Shown here: piece by piece, positions 15,856 through 24,106 of the stretch
Layout of the letters: each line of letters begins with the position of its first letter
Numbering within the stretch: the first letter of the stretch is position 1
NCBI RefSeq assembly: GCF_014779665.1
Contig: NZ_JACXYY010000002.1
Span: 434,001-498,000, forward strand
Direction: 5' to 3'
DNA length: 64,000 bases
Source: Nocardioides hwasunensis
GTDB lineage: Bacteria; Actinomycetota; Actinomycetes; Propionibacteriales; Nocardioidaceae
Notes under the pieces: generated by a model
Database searches by the model: none
The model's input: the letters and a program-made list of their open reading frames with translations, nothing else
What the model was told of the DNA's origin: nothing
Translations under genes and position numbers: made by a program

Positions 15856-16308
15856 TCAGGCCAGCAGCAGCACCACGTGAGCGGCCACGCAGGCCGGCTT
15901 GTCGTGGCCCTCGATCTCGACGGTGTGCTCGATGATCAGCTGCTTGCCGGTGGGCAGGTCGCGCACCTCGCCGAACCGCACGTGGGAGCGGAGCCGGCTG
16001 CCGACGGGCACCGGGGTGGGGAACCGCACCTTCTCCAGGCCGTAGTTGAGCCGGGCGCCGGGGGTCTCGAAGCCGAAGACCTGGGAGGAGAAGTGGGGGA
16101 GCAGGCTCAGGGTCAGGAATCCGTGCGCGATCGTGGATCCGAACGGGCCCTCGCCCGCGCGCTCGACGTCCACGTGGATCCACTGGTGGTCGAGCGTGGC
16201 GTCGGCGAACGCGTCGATGCGGGCCTGGTCGATCTCGATCCATTCGCTGGTGCCGATCTCGCTACCGGCGGCGGCCGCGACGTCCTCGAGGGTGGTGAAG
16301 GTGCGCAT
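15856..16308 (-). CDS. MaoC family dehydratase
   Basis: A 150-residue single hot-dog-fold protein of the R-specific enoyl-CoA hydratase type. The catalytic Asp and His pair appears in FADATLDHQWIHVD, followed by GPFGSTIAHGFLTLSLLP, the hydratase-2 motif. KVRFPTPVPVGSRLR is also conserved. Members hydrate enoyl-CoA in fatty acid or polyketide pathways; several actinobacterial paralogues exist and the precise substrate is unknown. A TAAAGT box 6 nt before the ATG marks a leaderless start. It is convergent with the alcohol dehydrogenase (7 bp apart) and divergent from add. Confidence 0.9.
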   Translation of the reverse strand: MRTFTTLEDVAAAAGSEIGTSEWIEIDQARIDAFADATLDHQWIHVDVERAGEGPFGSTIAHGFLTLSLLPHFSSQVFGFETPGARLNYGLEKVRFPTPVPVGSRLRSHVRFGEVRDLPTGKQLIIEHTVEIEGHDKPACVAAHVVLLLA

Positions 16309-16314
16309 GGCCTC

Positions 16315-16320
16315 ACTTTA
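16315..16320 (-). promoter_or_regulatory. -10 box, leaderless promoter of the MaoC gene
   Basis: TAAAGT on the minus strand lies 6 nt before ATG at 16308, so transcription should begin at the start codon. Confidence 0.5.
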
Positions 16321-16354
16321 GGAGGGACGCCTCGGCGGCTGGTTGGATGTCCAC

Positions 16355-17440
16355 GTGAGCGCTCCCACCCCGACCCGCGACCAGATCCGCCAGGCCCCCA
16401 AGGTGCTGCTGCACGACCACCTCGACGGTGGGCTGCGTCCGCAGACGATCGTGGAGCTCGCCGCCGAGATCGGCCACGAGCTCCCCGCCGGTGACGCGGG
16501 GTCGCTGGCCCGCTGGTTCACGGAGTCGGCCGACTCGGGCTCGCTGGTGCGCTACCTGGAGACCTTCGACCACACGGTGGCCGTCATGCAGAACGGCCCC
16601 GCGATCGCCCGCGTCGCCCGCGAGTGCGTCGAGGACCTGGCCGCAGACGGCGTCGTCTACGCCGAGATCCGCTACGCCCCCGAGCAGCACGTCGAGGGTG
16701 GGATGAGCCTCGACGAGGTGGTCGCCGCGGTCCAGGAGGGCTTCGACGCGGGGATGTCGGCGAGCGGCGGCAGGATCGTCGTACGTCAGCTGCTGACCGC
16801 GATGCGGCACCAGGCACGCTCGATGGAGATCGCCGAGCTCGCCATCGCCTGGCGCGACCGTGGCGTGGCCGGCTTCGACATCGCGGGCGCGGAGGCGGGC
16901 TTCCCACCCACCCGTCACCTCGACGCGTTCGAGTACATGCAGCGCGAGAACGCCCACTTCACCATCCACGCCGGCGAGGCCTTCGGGCTGCCGTCGATCT
17001 GGGAGGCCCTCCAGTGGTGCGGCGCCGACCGGCTCGGCCACGGCGTGCGGATCATCGACAACATCACCGTCGCCGACGACGGCTCGGTCGAGCTCGGTCG
17101 GCTCGCGTCCTACGTCCGCGACAAGCGGATCCCGCTGGAGATGTGCCCGCGCTCCAACATCCAGACGGGCGCCGCCGAGTCGATCGCCGAGCACCCGATC
17201 GGGCTGCTCACCGAGCTGCGGTTCCGGGTCACGGTCAACACCGACAACCGCCTGATGAGCGGCACGTCGATGACCGACGAGATGGTCGGGCTGGTCGAGG
17301 CCTTCGACTACTCGCTCGAGGACCTGCGCTGGTTCACCATCAACGCGATGAAGTCGGCCTTCCTGCCCTTCGACGAGCGGTTGGCGATCATCGACGAGGT
17401 CGTGAAGCCGGGCTACGCCGCGCTGGTCGCCGCGCGCTGA
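16355..17440 (+). CDS. add: Adenosine deaminase
   Basis: A 361-residue zinc hydrolase converting adenosine and deoxyadenosine to inosine and deoxyinosine. Zinc ligands are H20 and H22 in LLHDHLDGG, the later His in HAGEAFG (with the catalytic Glu), HGVRI, and the Asp of [15 protein letters not shown] is also typical. GTG 16355 was chosen; it follows TTGGAT by 6 nt, a weak leaderless arrangement, while the TTG at 16343 has no support. The inosine product would be handled by the purine nucleoside phosphorylase at 40532. It converges with the kinase gene, only 12 bp apart. Confidence 0.93.
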   Translation: MSAPTPTRDQIRQAPKVLLHDHLDGGLRPQTIVELAAEIGHELPAGDAGSLARWFTESADSGSLVRYLETFDHTVAVMQNGPAIARVARECVEDLAADGVVYAEIRYAPEQHVEGGMSLDEVVAAVQEGFDAGMSASGGRIVVRQLLTAMRHQARSMEIAELAIAWRDRGVAGFDIAGAEAGFPPTRHLDAFEYMQRENAHFTIHAGEAFGLPSIWEALQWCGADRLGHGVRIIDNITVADDGSVELGRLASYVRDKRIPLEMCPRSNIQTGAAESIAEHPIGLLTELRFRVTVNTDNRLMSGTSMTDEMVGLVEAFDYSLEDLRWFTINAMKSAFLPFDERLAIIDEVVKPGYAALVAAR

Positions 17441-17452
17441 CAGCGACCCGCC

Positions 17453-18043
17453 TCATCGCGTCAGCTCGACGTACGCCCGGTCGCCCGTCGCCTTCCGGCA
17501 GCCCGCCCCGACGGCGTGGGCGACGACCCGCTGCTGGTCGCGCATCAGCGCGAAGCCGCGCCGCAGCAGCATGAGCGGGGGCTTGCGGTGCTCACGCAGG
17601 TCGCGGGTCAGGCGCCGCCAGAAGGTGACCAGCGGATGCTGGGTGATGCAGTAGGCGGCCGCGAGGATGCCGTCCTCGCGACACGCGGCGACGACGTCGG
17701 GCGCGAAGATCCCCTCGGCCACGAAGCGGGTGCTCCCCTCGAGGTCGACCGTGCGTGATCCGCAGCGGCCGTTCCGGGCGATCTCGTAGACCGGCACCTC
17801 GCTGCGGCCGGTGGCGCACAGCTGGCGCAGGGCCGCCAGCGCGTCGGCCCGGTGCCAGGAGTCCGGGTGGTCCCAGTCGACCAGCCCGGCGTTGGCGCCG
17901 TGGGTGATCCGGGGGAGCGTGGGGTCGTCGCCGTCCTTGTAGAAGTCGTCCAGCCGGAGGACGGGCAGGTCGAGTCGCTCGGCCAGTCGGGACTTGCCGG
18001 CTCCGCTCGGACCCGCCAGGACGACCACCTGGGCACTGCTCAT
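17453..18043 (-). CDS. Uridine kinase-like P-loop ATPase
   Basis: A 196-residue P-loop kinase. Walker A is GPSGAGKS (residues 11-18), and LPVLRLDDFYKDGDDPTLPR is the uridine kinase-like substrate segment. DWDHPDSW and YEIARNGR follow as in Udk-family enzymes. It is last in a run deoC - ald - ald - kinase with 3-5 bp gaps or overlaps, so it is probably cotranscribed with them. A nucleoside or related sugar substrate is likely, but uridine phosphorylation is not proven. The ATG at 18043 lies 3 bp after the preceding stop. Confidence 0.8.
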   Translation of the reverse strand: MSSAQVVVLAGPSGAGKSRLAERLDLPVLRLDDFYKDGDDPTLPRITHGANAGLVDWDHPDSWHRADALAALRQLCATGRSEVPVYEIARNGRCGSRTVDLEGSTRFVAEGIFAPDVVAACREDGILAAAYCITQHPLVTFWRRLTRDLREHRKPPLMLLRRGFALMRDQQRVVAHAVGAGCRKATGDRAYVELTR

Positions 18044-18046
18044 CGC

Positions 18047-18907
18047 TCAGACGCCGATGGGGTGCCAGACCGTCTTGGTCTCGAGGAAGCGCGTCATCCG
18101 GTCGAGGTCGGGCTCGACGAGCCAGTCGGTGTCGGGCGCGGGCCGGCGTACGCGCTTGAGATTGTCGGCCGCGGCCACCTCGAGCTCGCTCGCCAGCTCC
18201 ACGTCGGTGACGCCGGTGAGGTCGAGGCCGTTGACGTCCATGTGCGAGGCCAGCCACGGGGCGATCTCGGCCTGCGAGCCGGTCAGCACGTTGACCACAC
18301 CGCCGGGCAGGTCGCTGGTCGCCATCACCTCGCCGAGCGTGATCGACGGCAGCGGGTGGTCCTCGCTGGCGATCACGACCACCGTGTTGCCGGTGACGAT
18401 GAGCGGCGCGACGACGCTGACCAGCCCGAGCAGCGGGCCGGACGGTGCGACGACGGCGATGACACCGCTGGGCTCCGGGGTCGACAGGTTGAAGTAGGGG
18501 CCGGCGACGGGGTTGGCGTTGCCGACCACCTGGGTGATCTTGTCGGCCCAGCCGGCGTACCAGACGAGGCGGTCGACGGAGGCGTCGACCGCCGCCCGGG
18601 CCCTGGCCGCGGTGACGCCCTCCGAGGCACGGATCTCGGCCTCGAACTGCTCGCGGCGGCCCTCGAGCACCTCGGCGATGCGGTAGACCACCTGCGCGCG
18701 GTTGTACGCCGTCCGCCCGGACCAACCGCCGAAGGCCGCCCGCGCTGCCACGACGGCGTCGCGGGCGTCCTTGCGGGAGGCCTGCGAGGCGTTGGCGAGG
18801 AGCTTGCCCTTGGCGTCGTTCACGACGTAGGAGCGGCCCGACTCCGAGCGGGGGAACGCACCGCCGATGTAGAGCTTGTAGGTCTTGCGGACATCGATGC
18901 GCGACAT
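18047..18907 (-). CDS. Short aldehyde dehydrogenase-like protein lacking the catalytic domain
   Basis: A 286-residue protein matching only the N-terminal two thirds of an aldehyde dehydrogenase. Recognisable parts are YKLYIGGAFPRSESGRSY, SQASRKDARDAVVAARAAFGGWSGRTAYNRAQVVYRIAEVLEGRR and GVIAVVAPSGPLLGLVSVVAPLIVTGNTVVVIASEDHPL. The family's N-x-P-W-N is replaced by VAPSGP. The Glu of ELGGK and the GQxCxA nucleophile are both missing. A clean stop follows HPIGV. It is therefore probably not an oxidoreductase on its own. Its start overlaps the stop of the full-length enzyme (TGATG), suggesting a partner or structural role in the same complex. Confidence 0.85.
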   Translation of the reverse strand: MSRIDVRKTYKLYIGGAFPRSESGRSYVVNDAKGKLLANASQASRKDARDAVVAARAAFGGWSGRTAYNRAQVVYRIAEVLEGRREQFEAEIRASEGVTAARARAAVDASVDRLVWYAGWADKITQVVGNANPVAGPYFNLSTPEPSGVIAVVAPSGPLLGLVSVVAPLIVTGNTVVVIASEDHPLPSITLGEVMATSDLPGGVVNVLTGSQAEIAPWLASHMDVNGLDLTGVTDVELASELEVAAADNLKRVRRPAPDTDWLVEPDLDRMTRFLETKTVWHPIGV

Positions 18908-20346
18908 CAGTCGTCAGCTCCCTTCAGGTAGGCCTCGAGCCCGTGCCGGCCGCCCTCGCGTCCGTAGCCGGACTCCTTGTAGCCGCCGAAGGGCGAGGTC
19001 GGGTCGAACTTGTTGAACGTGTTGGCCCACACGACGCCGGCCCGGAGCTTGTTGGCCATCGAGAGGATGCGCGAGCCCTTGTCGGTCCACACGCCGGCGG
19101 AGAGGCCGAACGGGGTGTTGTTGGCCTTCTCGACCGCCTCGGACGGGGTGCGGAAGGTCAGCACGGAGAGCACCGGGCCGAAGATCTCCTCGCGGGCGAT
19201 CCGGTGGGCCTGGGTGACGCCGGTGAAGACGGTGGGGGCGAACCAGTATCCGTTGGCGGGCAGCTCGCACGGGGCCGACCAGCGCTCGGCGCCCTCGGCC
19301 TCGCCGATCTCGGAGAGCTCGCGGATCTTGGCGAGCTGCTCGGCGGAGTTGATCGCACCGACGTCGGTGTTCTTGTCGAGCGGGTCGCCCACGCGCAGCG
19401 TCGCCATCCGGCGCTTGAGGCGGCTCATGACCTCGTCGGCGACCGACTCCTGCACCAGCAGGCGCGAGCCCGCGCAGCAGACGTGGCCCTGGTTGAAGAA
19501 GATGCCGTTGACGATGCCCTCGACGGCCTGGTCGAGCGGGGCGTCGTCGAAGACGATGTTGGCCGCCTTGCCGCCCAGCTCGAGGGTGACCTTCTTCTCG
19601 GTGCCCGCCACGGCACGGGCGATCGCCTTGCCGACCTCGGTCGAGCCGGTGAAGGCGACCTTGTCGACGTCGGGGTGCGACACGATCGCGCGACCGGTGT
19701 CACCGGCGCCGGTGACGATGTTGACCACGCCCGGCGGCAGGTCGGCCTGCTGGCAGATCTCCGCGAACAGCAGCGCCGTGAGCGGGGTGGTCTCCGCGGG
19801 CTTCAGCACGACGGTGTTGCCGCACGCCAGCGCCGGGGCGATCTTCCAGGCCAGCATCAGCAGCGGGAAGTTCCACGGGATGACCTGCCCAGCGACGCCC
19901 AGCGGGGTGTCGCCGAAGCCTGCGTACTTCAGCTTGTCGGCCCAGCCGGCGTAGTAGAAGAAGTGCGCGGCCACGATCGGGACGTCGACGTCGCGCGACT
20001 CCTTGATCGGCTTGCCGTTGTCGATCGACTCGAGGACGGCGAGCTCGCGTCCGCGCTCCTGGATGATCCGGGCGATCCGGTAGAGGTACTTGGCGCGCTC
20101 GGCGCCCGACATCCGCGACCACACGCGGGTGTAGGCGCGGCGGGCGGCCTTCACGGCCTCGTCCACGTCGGCCTCGTTCGCCTCGGCGACCTCGGCGAGG
20201 ACCTCCTCGGTGGCCGGGTTGACGGTCTTGAACGACGTGCCCCGGCCGTCGACGAACTCGCCGTTGACGAACAGGCCGTAGGACGGCTTGATGTCGACGA
20301 CGGCGCGCGACTCGGGGGCGGGGGCGTACTCGAAGGGAGAGGTCAT
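18907..20346 (-). CDS. Aldehyde dehydrogenase family protein
   Basis: A complete 479-residue NAD(P)-dependent aldehyde dehydrogenase. Seen motifs are VIPWNFPLLMLAWKIAPALACGNTVVLKPAE (cofactor binding), FTGSTEVGK, the catalytic glutamate in VTLELGGKAANIV, and the nucleophilic cysteine region FFNQGHVCCAGSR. KEEIFGPV-like REEIFGPVLSV and FGGYKESGYGREGG close the protein. Directly downstream of deoC with 5 bp between them, it is well placed to oxidise the acetaldehyde released by deoxyribose-phosphate aldolase. It is followed by an overlapping catalytically empty homologue. Substrate is inferred from context only. Confidence 0.93.
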   Translation of the reverse strand: MTSPFEYAPAPESRAVVDIKPSYGLFVNGEFVDGRGTSFKTVNPATEEVLAEVAEANEADVDEAVKAARRAYTRVWSRMSGAERAKYLYRIARIIQERGRELAVLESIDNGKPIKESRDVDVPIVAAHFFYYAGWADKLKYAGFGDTPLGVAGQVIPWNFPLLMLAWKIAPALACGNTVVLKPAETTPLTALLFAEICQQADLPPGVVNIVTGAGDTGRAIVSHPDVDKVAFTGSTEVGKAIARAVAGTEKKVTLELGGKAANIVFDDAPLDQAVEGIVNGIFFNQGHVCCAGSRLLVQESVADEVMSRLKRRMATLRVGDPLDKNTDVGAINSAEQLAKIRELSEIGEAEGAERWSAPCELPANGYWFAPTVFTGVTQAHRIAREEIFGPVLSVLTFRTPSEAVEKANNTPFGLSAGVWTDKGSRILSMANKLRAGVVWANTFNKFDPTSPFGGYKESGYGREGGRHGLEAYLKGADD

Positions 20347-20351
20347 CGCAA

Positions 20352-21317
20352 TCAGTCCAGCGTGAAGTAGTCGGGACCGGAGTAGCGGCCGGTGGTCATC
20401 TTGGTCCGCTGCATCAGCAGGTCGTTGAGCAACGTGGACGCGCCGAAGCGGAACCAGTCGGGGTCGAGCCAGTCCTCGCCGCAGATCTCGTTGACCATCA
20501 CGAGGTACTTGATGGCGTCCTTGGTGGTCTTGATGCCGCCGGCGGGCTTCACGCCGACCATCTGCCCGGTCTGCTCGCGGAAGTCGCGGACGGCCTCGAG
20601 CATGATCAGCGTGACCGGCAGGGTCGCCGCGGGCTGCACCTTGCCGGTGGAGGTCTTGATGAAGTGACCGCCGGCCATCATCGCGAGCCAGCTCGCACGC
20701 CGGACGTTGTCGTAGGTCTGGAGCTCGCCGGTCTCGAAGATGACCTTCAGGTGCGCGTCCCCGCAGGCCTCCTTGACCTGGGCGATCTCCTCGTAGACGT
20801 CGAGGTAGCGGCCGGAGAGGAACGCGCCACGGTCGATGACCATGTCGATCTCGTCGGCCCCGGCCTCGACGGCGTCGCGGGTGTCGGCCAGCTTGATGTC
20901 CATCGCCGCGCGGCCGCTGGGGAACGCCGTGGCGACGGCGGCGACGTGGACTCCGCTGTCGCCGAGGGTCTGCCTGGCGGTCGCGACCATGTCGGGGTAG
21001 ACGCACACGGCCGCGGTGGCCGGGCAGGACGGGTCGGCGGGGTCGGGGCGCATCGCCTTCGAGGCGAGCGCGCGGACCTTGCCGTGGGTGTCCTGGCCCT
21101 CGAGCGTGGTCAGGTCGACCATCCGGATCGCCAGGTCGATGGCGAAGGCCTTGGCCGTGGTCTTGATGGACCGCGTGGCCAGACCGGCGGCGCGTGCCTC
21201 GCACCCGACCTGGTCGACCCCGGGCAGGCCGTGGAGGAATCGGCGCAGCGAGGAGTCCGAACGCACGATGTCGTCGTACATCCCGGTGCTCGCCGTTGAG
21301 CTGGGAGTGGGCGTCAC
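20352..21317 (-). CDS. deoC: Deoxyribose-phosphate aldolase
   Basis: A 321-residue class I aldolase cleaving 2-deoxyribose-5-phosphate to glyceraldehyde-3-phosphate and acetaldehyde. The Schiff-base lysines are in HFIKTSTGKVQPAATL and MVGVKPAGGIKTTKDA, and ADEIDMVIDRGAFLSGRY is the conserved active-site stretch. It is longer than the E. coli enzyme (259) because of both an N-terminal and a C-terminal extension, as in many actinobacteria. GTG 21317 is chosen because TATGCT lies 6 nt upstream. It heads the operon with two aldehyde dehydrogenase genes and a kinase. Confidence 0.94.
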   Translation of the reverse strand: MTPTPSSTASTGMYDDIVRSDSSLRRFLHGLPGVDQVGCEARAAGLATRSIKTTAKAFAIDLAIRMVDLTTLEGQDTHGKVRALASKAMRPDPADPSCPATAAVCVYPDMVATARQTLGDSGVHVAAVATAFPSGRAAMDIKLADTRDAVEAGADEIDMVIDRGAFLSGRYLDVYEEIAQVKEACGDAHLKVIFETGELQTYDNVRRASWLAMMAGGHFIKTSTGKVQPAATLPVTLIMLEAVRDFREQTGQMVGVKPAGGIKTTKDAIKYLVMVNEICGEDWLDPDWFRFGASTLLNDLLMQRTKMTTGRYSGPDYFTLD

Positions 21318-21323
21318 CGGCCC

Positions 21324-21329
21324 AGCATA
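21324..21329 (-). promoter_or_regulatory. -10 box, leaderless promoter of the deoC operon
   Basis: TATGCT on the minus strand, 6 nt before the GTG at 21317; a TTGCCC block lies 19 bp further upstream as a possible -35. Confidence 0.55.
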
Positions 21330-21395
21330 GAGTTGGCGGGAAGGGCCCGGGCAATCGTCAGAGGGCCAAAGCCTGCCCAAATCGACGAGGACGAC

Positions 21396-22004
21396 ATGGC
21401 ACCCGTGCAGGACGACCGCGACGCCGTGGTGGAGAGGTTCCACCCCACGAGCGGTCGGATCACCGGCTGGCTGACCGTGGCGCTGGCCGCCGTCGTGCTG
21501 GTCGCCGGCGTCGCCTACCTCGACGACGGCTTCCCGGCCTGGGTCGCCGGTGCGGCGCTGCTGGTGGGCGTGCTCGCGTGGGCGGCGATGCTGCGTCCGG
21601 CGCTGTGGGTCACCCGCGAGCACCTGGTCATGCGCAACCTGGGCGAGACCGTCCACGTCCGGCTGGCCGCGGTCGAGGAGCTCGCCGTCCGGCAGGTGCT
21701 GGCCGTGCGGGCCGACGACCGTCGCTGGGTCTCGACCGTGGTGGGCCGCACCTGGCGCAAGGCCGTCACGGCGCGTCGCCGGCCCGACGAGCACGACGCG
21801 ACGGTCGAGAACATGGCCTACGCCGACTTCGTGGAGAACCGGATCTACGAGCTCGTCGACAGCGCCCGGACGGCGGCCGGCGTGCGACCCGGGTCGAAGG
21901 AGCAGCTGGCGCTGCCCGACGCCGTACGCCGTGAGCCGGCCATGCTGCCCGTCACGCTGATCGTGGCCTCGGTGCTCGTGCTGCTGGTGTCGTTCTTCCT
22001 CTAG
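21396..22004 (+). CDS. PH-like domain membrane protein
   Basis: A 202-residue protein of unknown function. It has two close N-terminal hydrophobic helices (ITGWLTVALAAVVLVAGVAYL and WVAGAALLVGVLAWAAMLR). A short bacterial PH-like beta-rich segment follows (LRPALWVTREHLVMRNLGETVHVRLAAVEELAVRQVL), and one C-terminal helix (PVTLIVASVLVLLVSFFL) ends the protein. Actinobacterial genomes annotate such proteins as PH domain-containing. ATG 21396 follows GAGG; the frame is open further back but the upstream residues look non-coding. It is divergent from deoC and tail-to-tail with the EamA transporter gene (2 bp apart). Confidence 0.7.
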   Translation: MAPVQDDRDAVVERFHPTSGRITGWLTVALAAVVLVAGVAYLDDGFPAWVAGAALLVGVLAWAAMLRPALWVTREHLVMRNLGETVHVRLAAVEELAVRQVLAVRADDRRWVSTVVGRTWRKAVTARRRPDEHDATVENMAYADFVENRIYELVDSARTAAGVRPGSKEQLALPDAVRREPAMLPVTLIVASVLVLLVSFFL

Positions 22005-22006
22005 AT

Positions 22007-22903
22007 CTAGACGGCCGGCCGCGGGCGACGCGGGGACCCCAGCCGCAGGATCAGCACCCCGGCCAGGATCAGCGCCATCGCGACCCCGTCGAGCGGGTGC
22101 AGCTCCTCGCCGACGAGCAGCCACCCGATCAGCACGGCGACCACGGGCGGGATGTAGGTCGCGCTGGCCGCGGTGACTGCGCCCAGCTGCTCGACGATGA
22201 AGTAGTAGAGGACGAAGGCGACCCCGGTGCCGAGGAGGCCCAGCCCCACGACCACGCCGACGGTGGCCCGGACGTCGTGGGAGATCGCGGTGATCCCGTC
22301 GAGGTCGGTGACGACCAGCAGGCTGAGCAGCGCGATCCCGATCTGGTACGTCGTGAGCGCGGCTGCGGGGATCTCGAGCGGGCTGAGGAACCGGCGGGCG
22401 TAGACGAACGAGAGCCCCACGCTCGCCGAGCCGAGCAGCATGTAGACCACCCCGGTCACCGCGACCTCGCCCGTGGTCGCCCACGGCCGCGCGACCAGCA
22501 CCACGCCGGCCAGGCCGGTGAGCACGCCCGCCAGCCGCAGTGCCGTGATCCGCTCGCTGCGCAGCAGCACCGCGGCCCCGAGGAAGGAGAAGAGCGGGAT
22601 CGAGGCGCTGAGGGCACCGGCGATGCCGGTGGGCAGCAGCTGGGTGCCGGCGGCGTACAGGAAGTAGTAGAGGCTCGTCGCGAGGACCGACATCACCGCG
22701 AAGTGGTGGAGGTGTCGCACGTGCGAGCGGGCGAACGCGCGGCGGAAGAGGCCGTAGGCCAGCACCGGAACGAAGCCGAACAGCACCCGCAGCAGGGTCA
22801 CCTGCCCGGCGCTGATCGACTCCAGCGCCCACTTCATGGTGATGAAGTTGGTGCCCCAGATGAGCCCGACCACGACGAAGGCGACGCTCGCGGCTCGGGA
22901 CAC
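22007..22903 (-). CDS. EamA/DMT superfamily transporter
   Basis: A 298-residue inner-membrane protein with ten hydrophobic helices in two EamA repeats. The first repeat opens with VVGLIWGTNFITMKWAL, the second with VTGVVYMLLGSASVGLSFVYARRFL. The closing LGAVTAASATYIPPVVAVLIGWLLVGEELHPLDGVAMALILAGVLILR is the conserved drug/metabolite transporter end. Exported substrate is unknown. GTG at 22903 lies 6 nt after CACACT, a leaderless arrangement. Confidence 0.9.
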   Translation of the reverse strand: MSRAASVAFVVVGLIWGTNFITMKWALESISAGQVTLLRVLFGFVPVLAYGLFRRAFARSHVRHLHHFAVMSVLATSLYYFLYAAGTQLLPTGIAGALSASIPLFSFLGAAVLLRSERITALRLAGVLTGLAGVVLVARPWATTGEVAVTGVVYMLLGSASVGLSFVYARRFLSPLEIPAAALTTYQIGIALLSLLVVTDLDGITAISHDVRATVGVVVGLGLLGTGVAFVLYYFIVEQLGAVTAASATYIPPVVAVLIGWLLVGEELHPLDGVAMALILAGVLILRLGSPRRPRPAV

Positions 22904-22945
22904 CGGAGGAGTGTGGCACCGGGCGGACCTCCGCCCGACGCGGTC

Positions 22946-23737
22946 TCACGCGAAGCGGCGTGCGGCCTCCGTCCCGGGGGTGGGGAACCACCGCATGACC
23001 ACTGCGGCCTGCACCAGGGTCCACGTCGAGCTCAGCACCCAGTAGCCCAGGAGCGCGACCGGCACGACCCCGCCCGCGACCACGAGACCGCCGGCGGAGA
23101 GTGTCGGCATCAGCCGGTGCGCCGTCGCCACCGCCTCGGGCATCCCGTCCAGGACGGTGTTGGGTGCGACGAAGAACCTCTGGGTGGCGTACGACAGCGC
23201 GGCCGCGGTCAGCGCGAGGCCGAGCACGACGGCGAGGTGGGCGGGACCGCCGCCGAGGTAGCCGCTGCCGGCCAGGGAGACACCGAGGAGCGAGGCCGCG
23301 CCGAGCGAGGCGACCAGCGCTGGCCCCATCGCGCCCACGGCCGAGCCGCGGGCGACGTCCGCGATCAGGTGGTAGAGGGTGATCCACACGGGCAGCTGCA
23401 CCAGCAGGGGCAGGCAGCCGAGGCGGCTGACGCCGTGCTCGGCCGACACCGCGCGACGCTCGTCGATCATCTGCCGGACGCTGTCGGCGTCGGTCCTCCC
23501 GCGATAGCGGTCTGCGATCTCCTTCAGGTGCGGCCGGGCGCGAGATGCCGCGTGCGCCTGCCGGACGCCGTGGACGGTGAAGGGCAGCAGTGCGGTGCGG
23601 ACCAGCACCACGACGGCGCCGATGCACAGCAGCCAGGTGAGGGCGGACTCGGACGGCAGGCCGAGGGTCGAGAGGCCGTCATGGGTGGCCGCGAGGACCG
23701 TGGCGAGGGCGTGCGAGAAGGGGTCGAGCACTGACAT
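22946..23737 (-). CDS. YidC/Oxa1-type membrane protein insertase (second-type)
   Basis: A 263-residue YidC/Oxa1/Alb3 core protein without the large periplasmic domain. It has five hydrophobic segments. The cytoplasmic C1 loop reads HGVRQAHAASRARPHLKEIADRYRGRTDADSVRQMIDERRAVSAEHGVSRLGCLPLLVQLPVWITLYHLI, a typical coiled hairpin plus substrate groove. The motif preceding it (RTALLPFTVHGVRQ) supplies the groove arginine. It is away from the usual rpmH-rnpA-yidC cluster and paired with a DUF6412-like gene, so it is probably an additional specialised insertase. ATG 23737 follows AGGAG. The start region differs from the long open upstream frame, which looks non-coding. Confidence 0.85.
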   Translation of the reverse strand: MSVLDPFSHALATVLAATHDGLSTLGLPSESALTWLLCIGAVVVLVRTALLPFTVHGVRQAHAASRARPHLKEIADRYRGRTDADSVRQMIDERRAVSAEHGVSRLGCLPLLVQLPVWITLYHLIADVARGSAVGAMGPALVASLGAASLLGVSLAGSGYLGGGPAHLAVVLGLALTAAALSYATQRFFVAPNTVLDGMPEAVATAHRLMPTLSAGGLVVAGGVVPVALLGYWVLSSTWTLVQAAVVMRWFPTPGTEAARRFA

Positions 23738-23795
23738 GGGTGTCTCCTGGACGAGAGGTGGGATGGGTCTGTACGCCGTCGCGCGGGGCGACGGG

Positions 23796-24101
23796 TCAGA
23801 CGCGTCCAGGGGCCCGCGGGCGCGCCGGGTGGTGGACCACGTCGGTGGTCCGGCCGGCGAGCACGAGGGGGATGTCGGCCGCACGACGCGGCGGACGCAG
23901 GGAGCCGAGACCGGCGTCGGGCACGGTCAGCAGGCAGTGGACACCTGCAAGGGCCGTGGCCGCGGACAGGGCGGCGACCAGCACGACCGACTGGGTCATG
24001 GCGGGGGACAGGGCCGCTGCCGAGAGGACCGAGGCGACCCCCACCAGCGTCACGACGAGCGCGAGGCGCCCGCGTGCCACGGTGTCGAGCGTGCGGTCCA
24101 T
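23796..24101 (-). CDS. DUF6412-like small membrane protein
   Basis: A 102-residue protein with two hydrophobic helices (LALVVTLVGVASVLSAAAL and SVVLVAALSAATALAGVHCLL). A basic tail follows, SLRPPRRAADIPLVLAGRTTDVVHHPARPRAPGRV. The arrangement and the adjacency to a YidC homologue match the actinobacterial DUF6412 family, as I recall it. The domain name is therefore less certain than the gene itself. The gene ends 58 bp before the YidC start and both are on the same strand, so they probably act together. Function unknown. Confidence 0.6.
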   Translation of the reverse strand: MDRTLDTVARGRLALVVTLVGVASVLSAAALSPAMTQSVVLVAALSAATALAGVHCLLTVPDAGLGSLRPPRRAADIPLVLAGRTTDVVHHPARPRAPGRV

Positions 24102-24106
24102 GCGGG

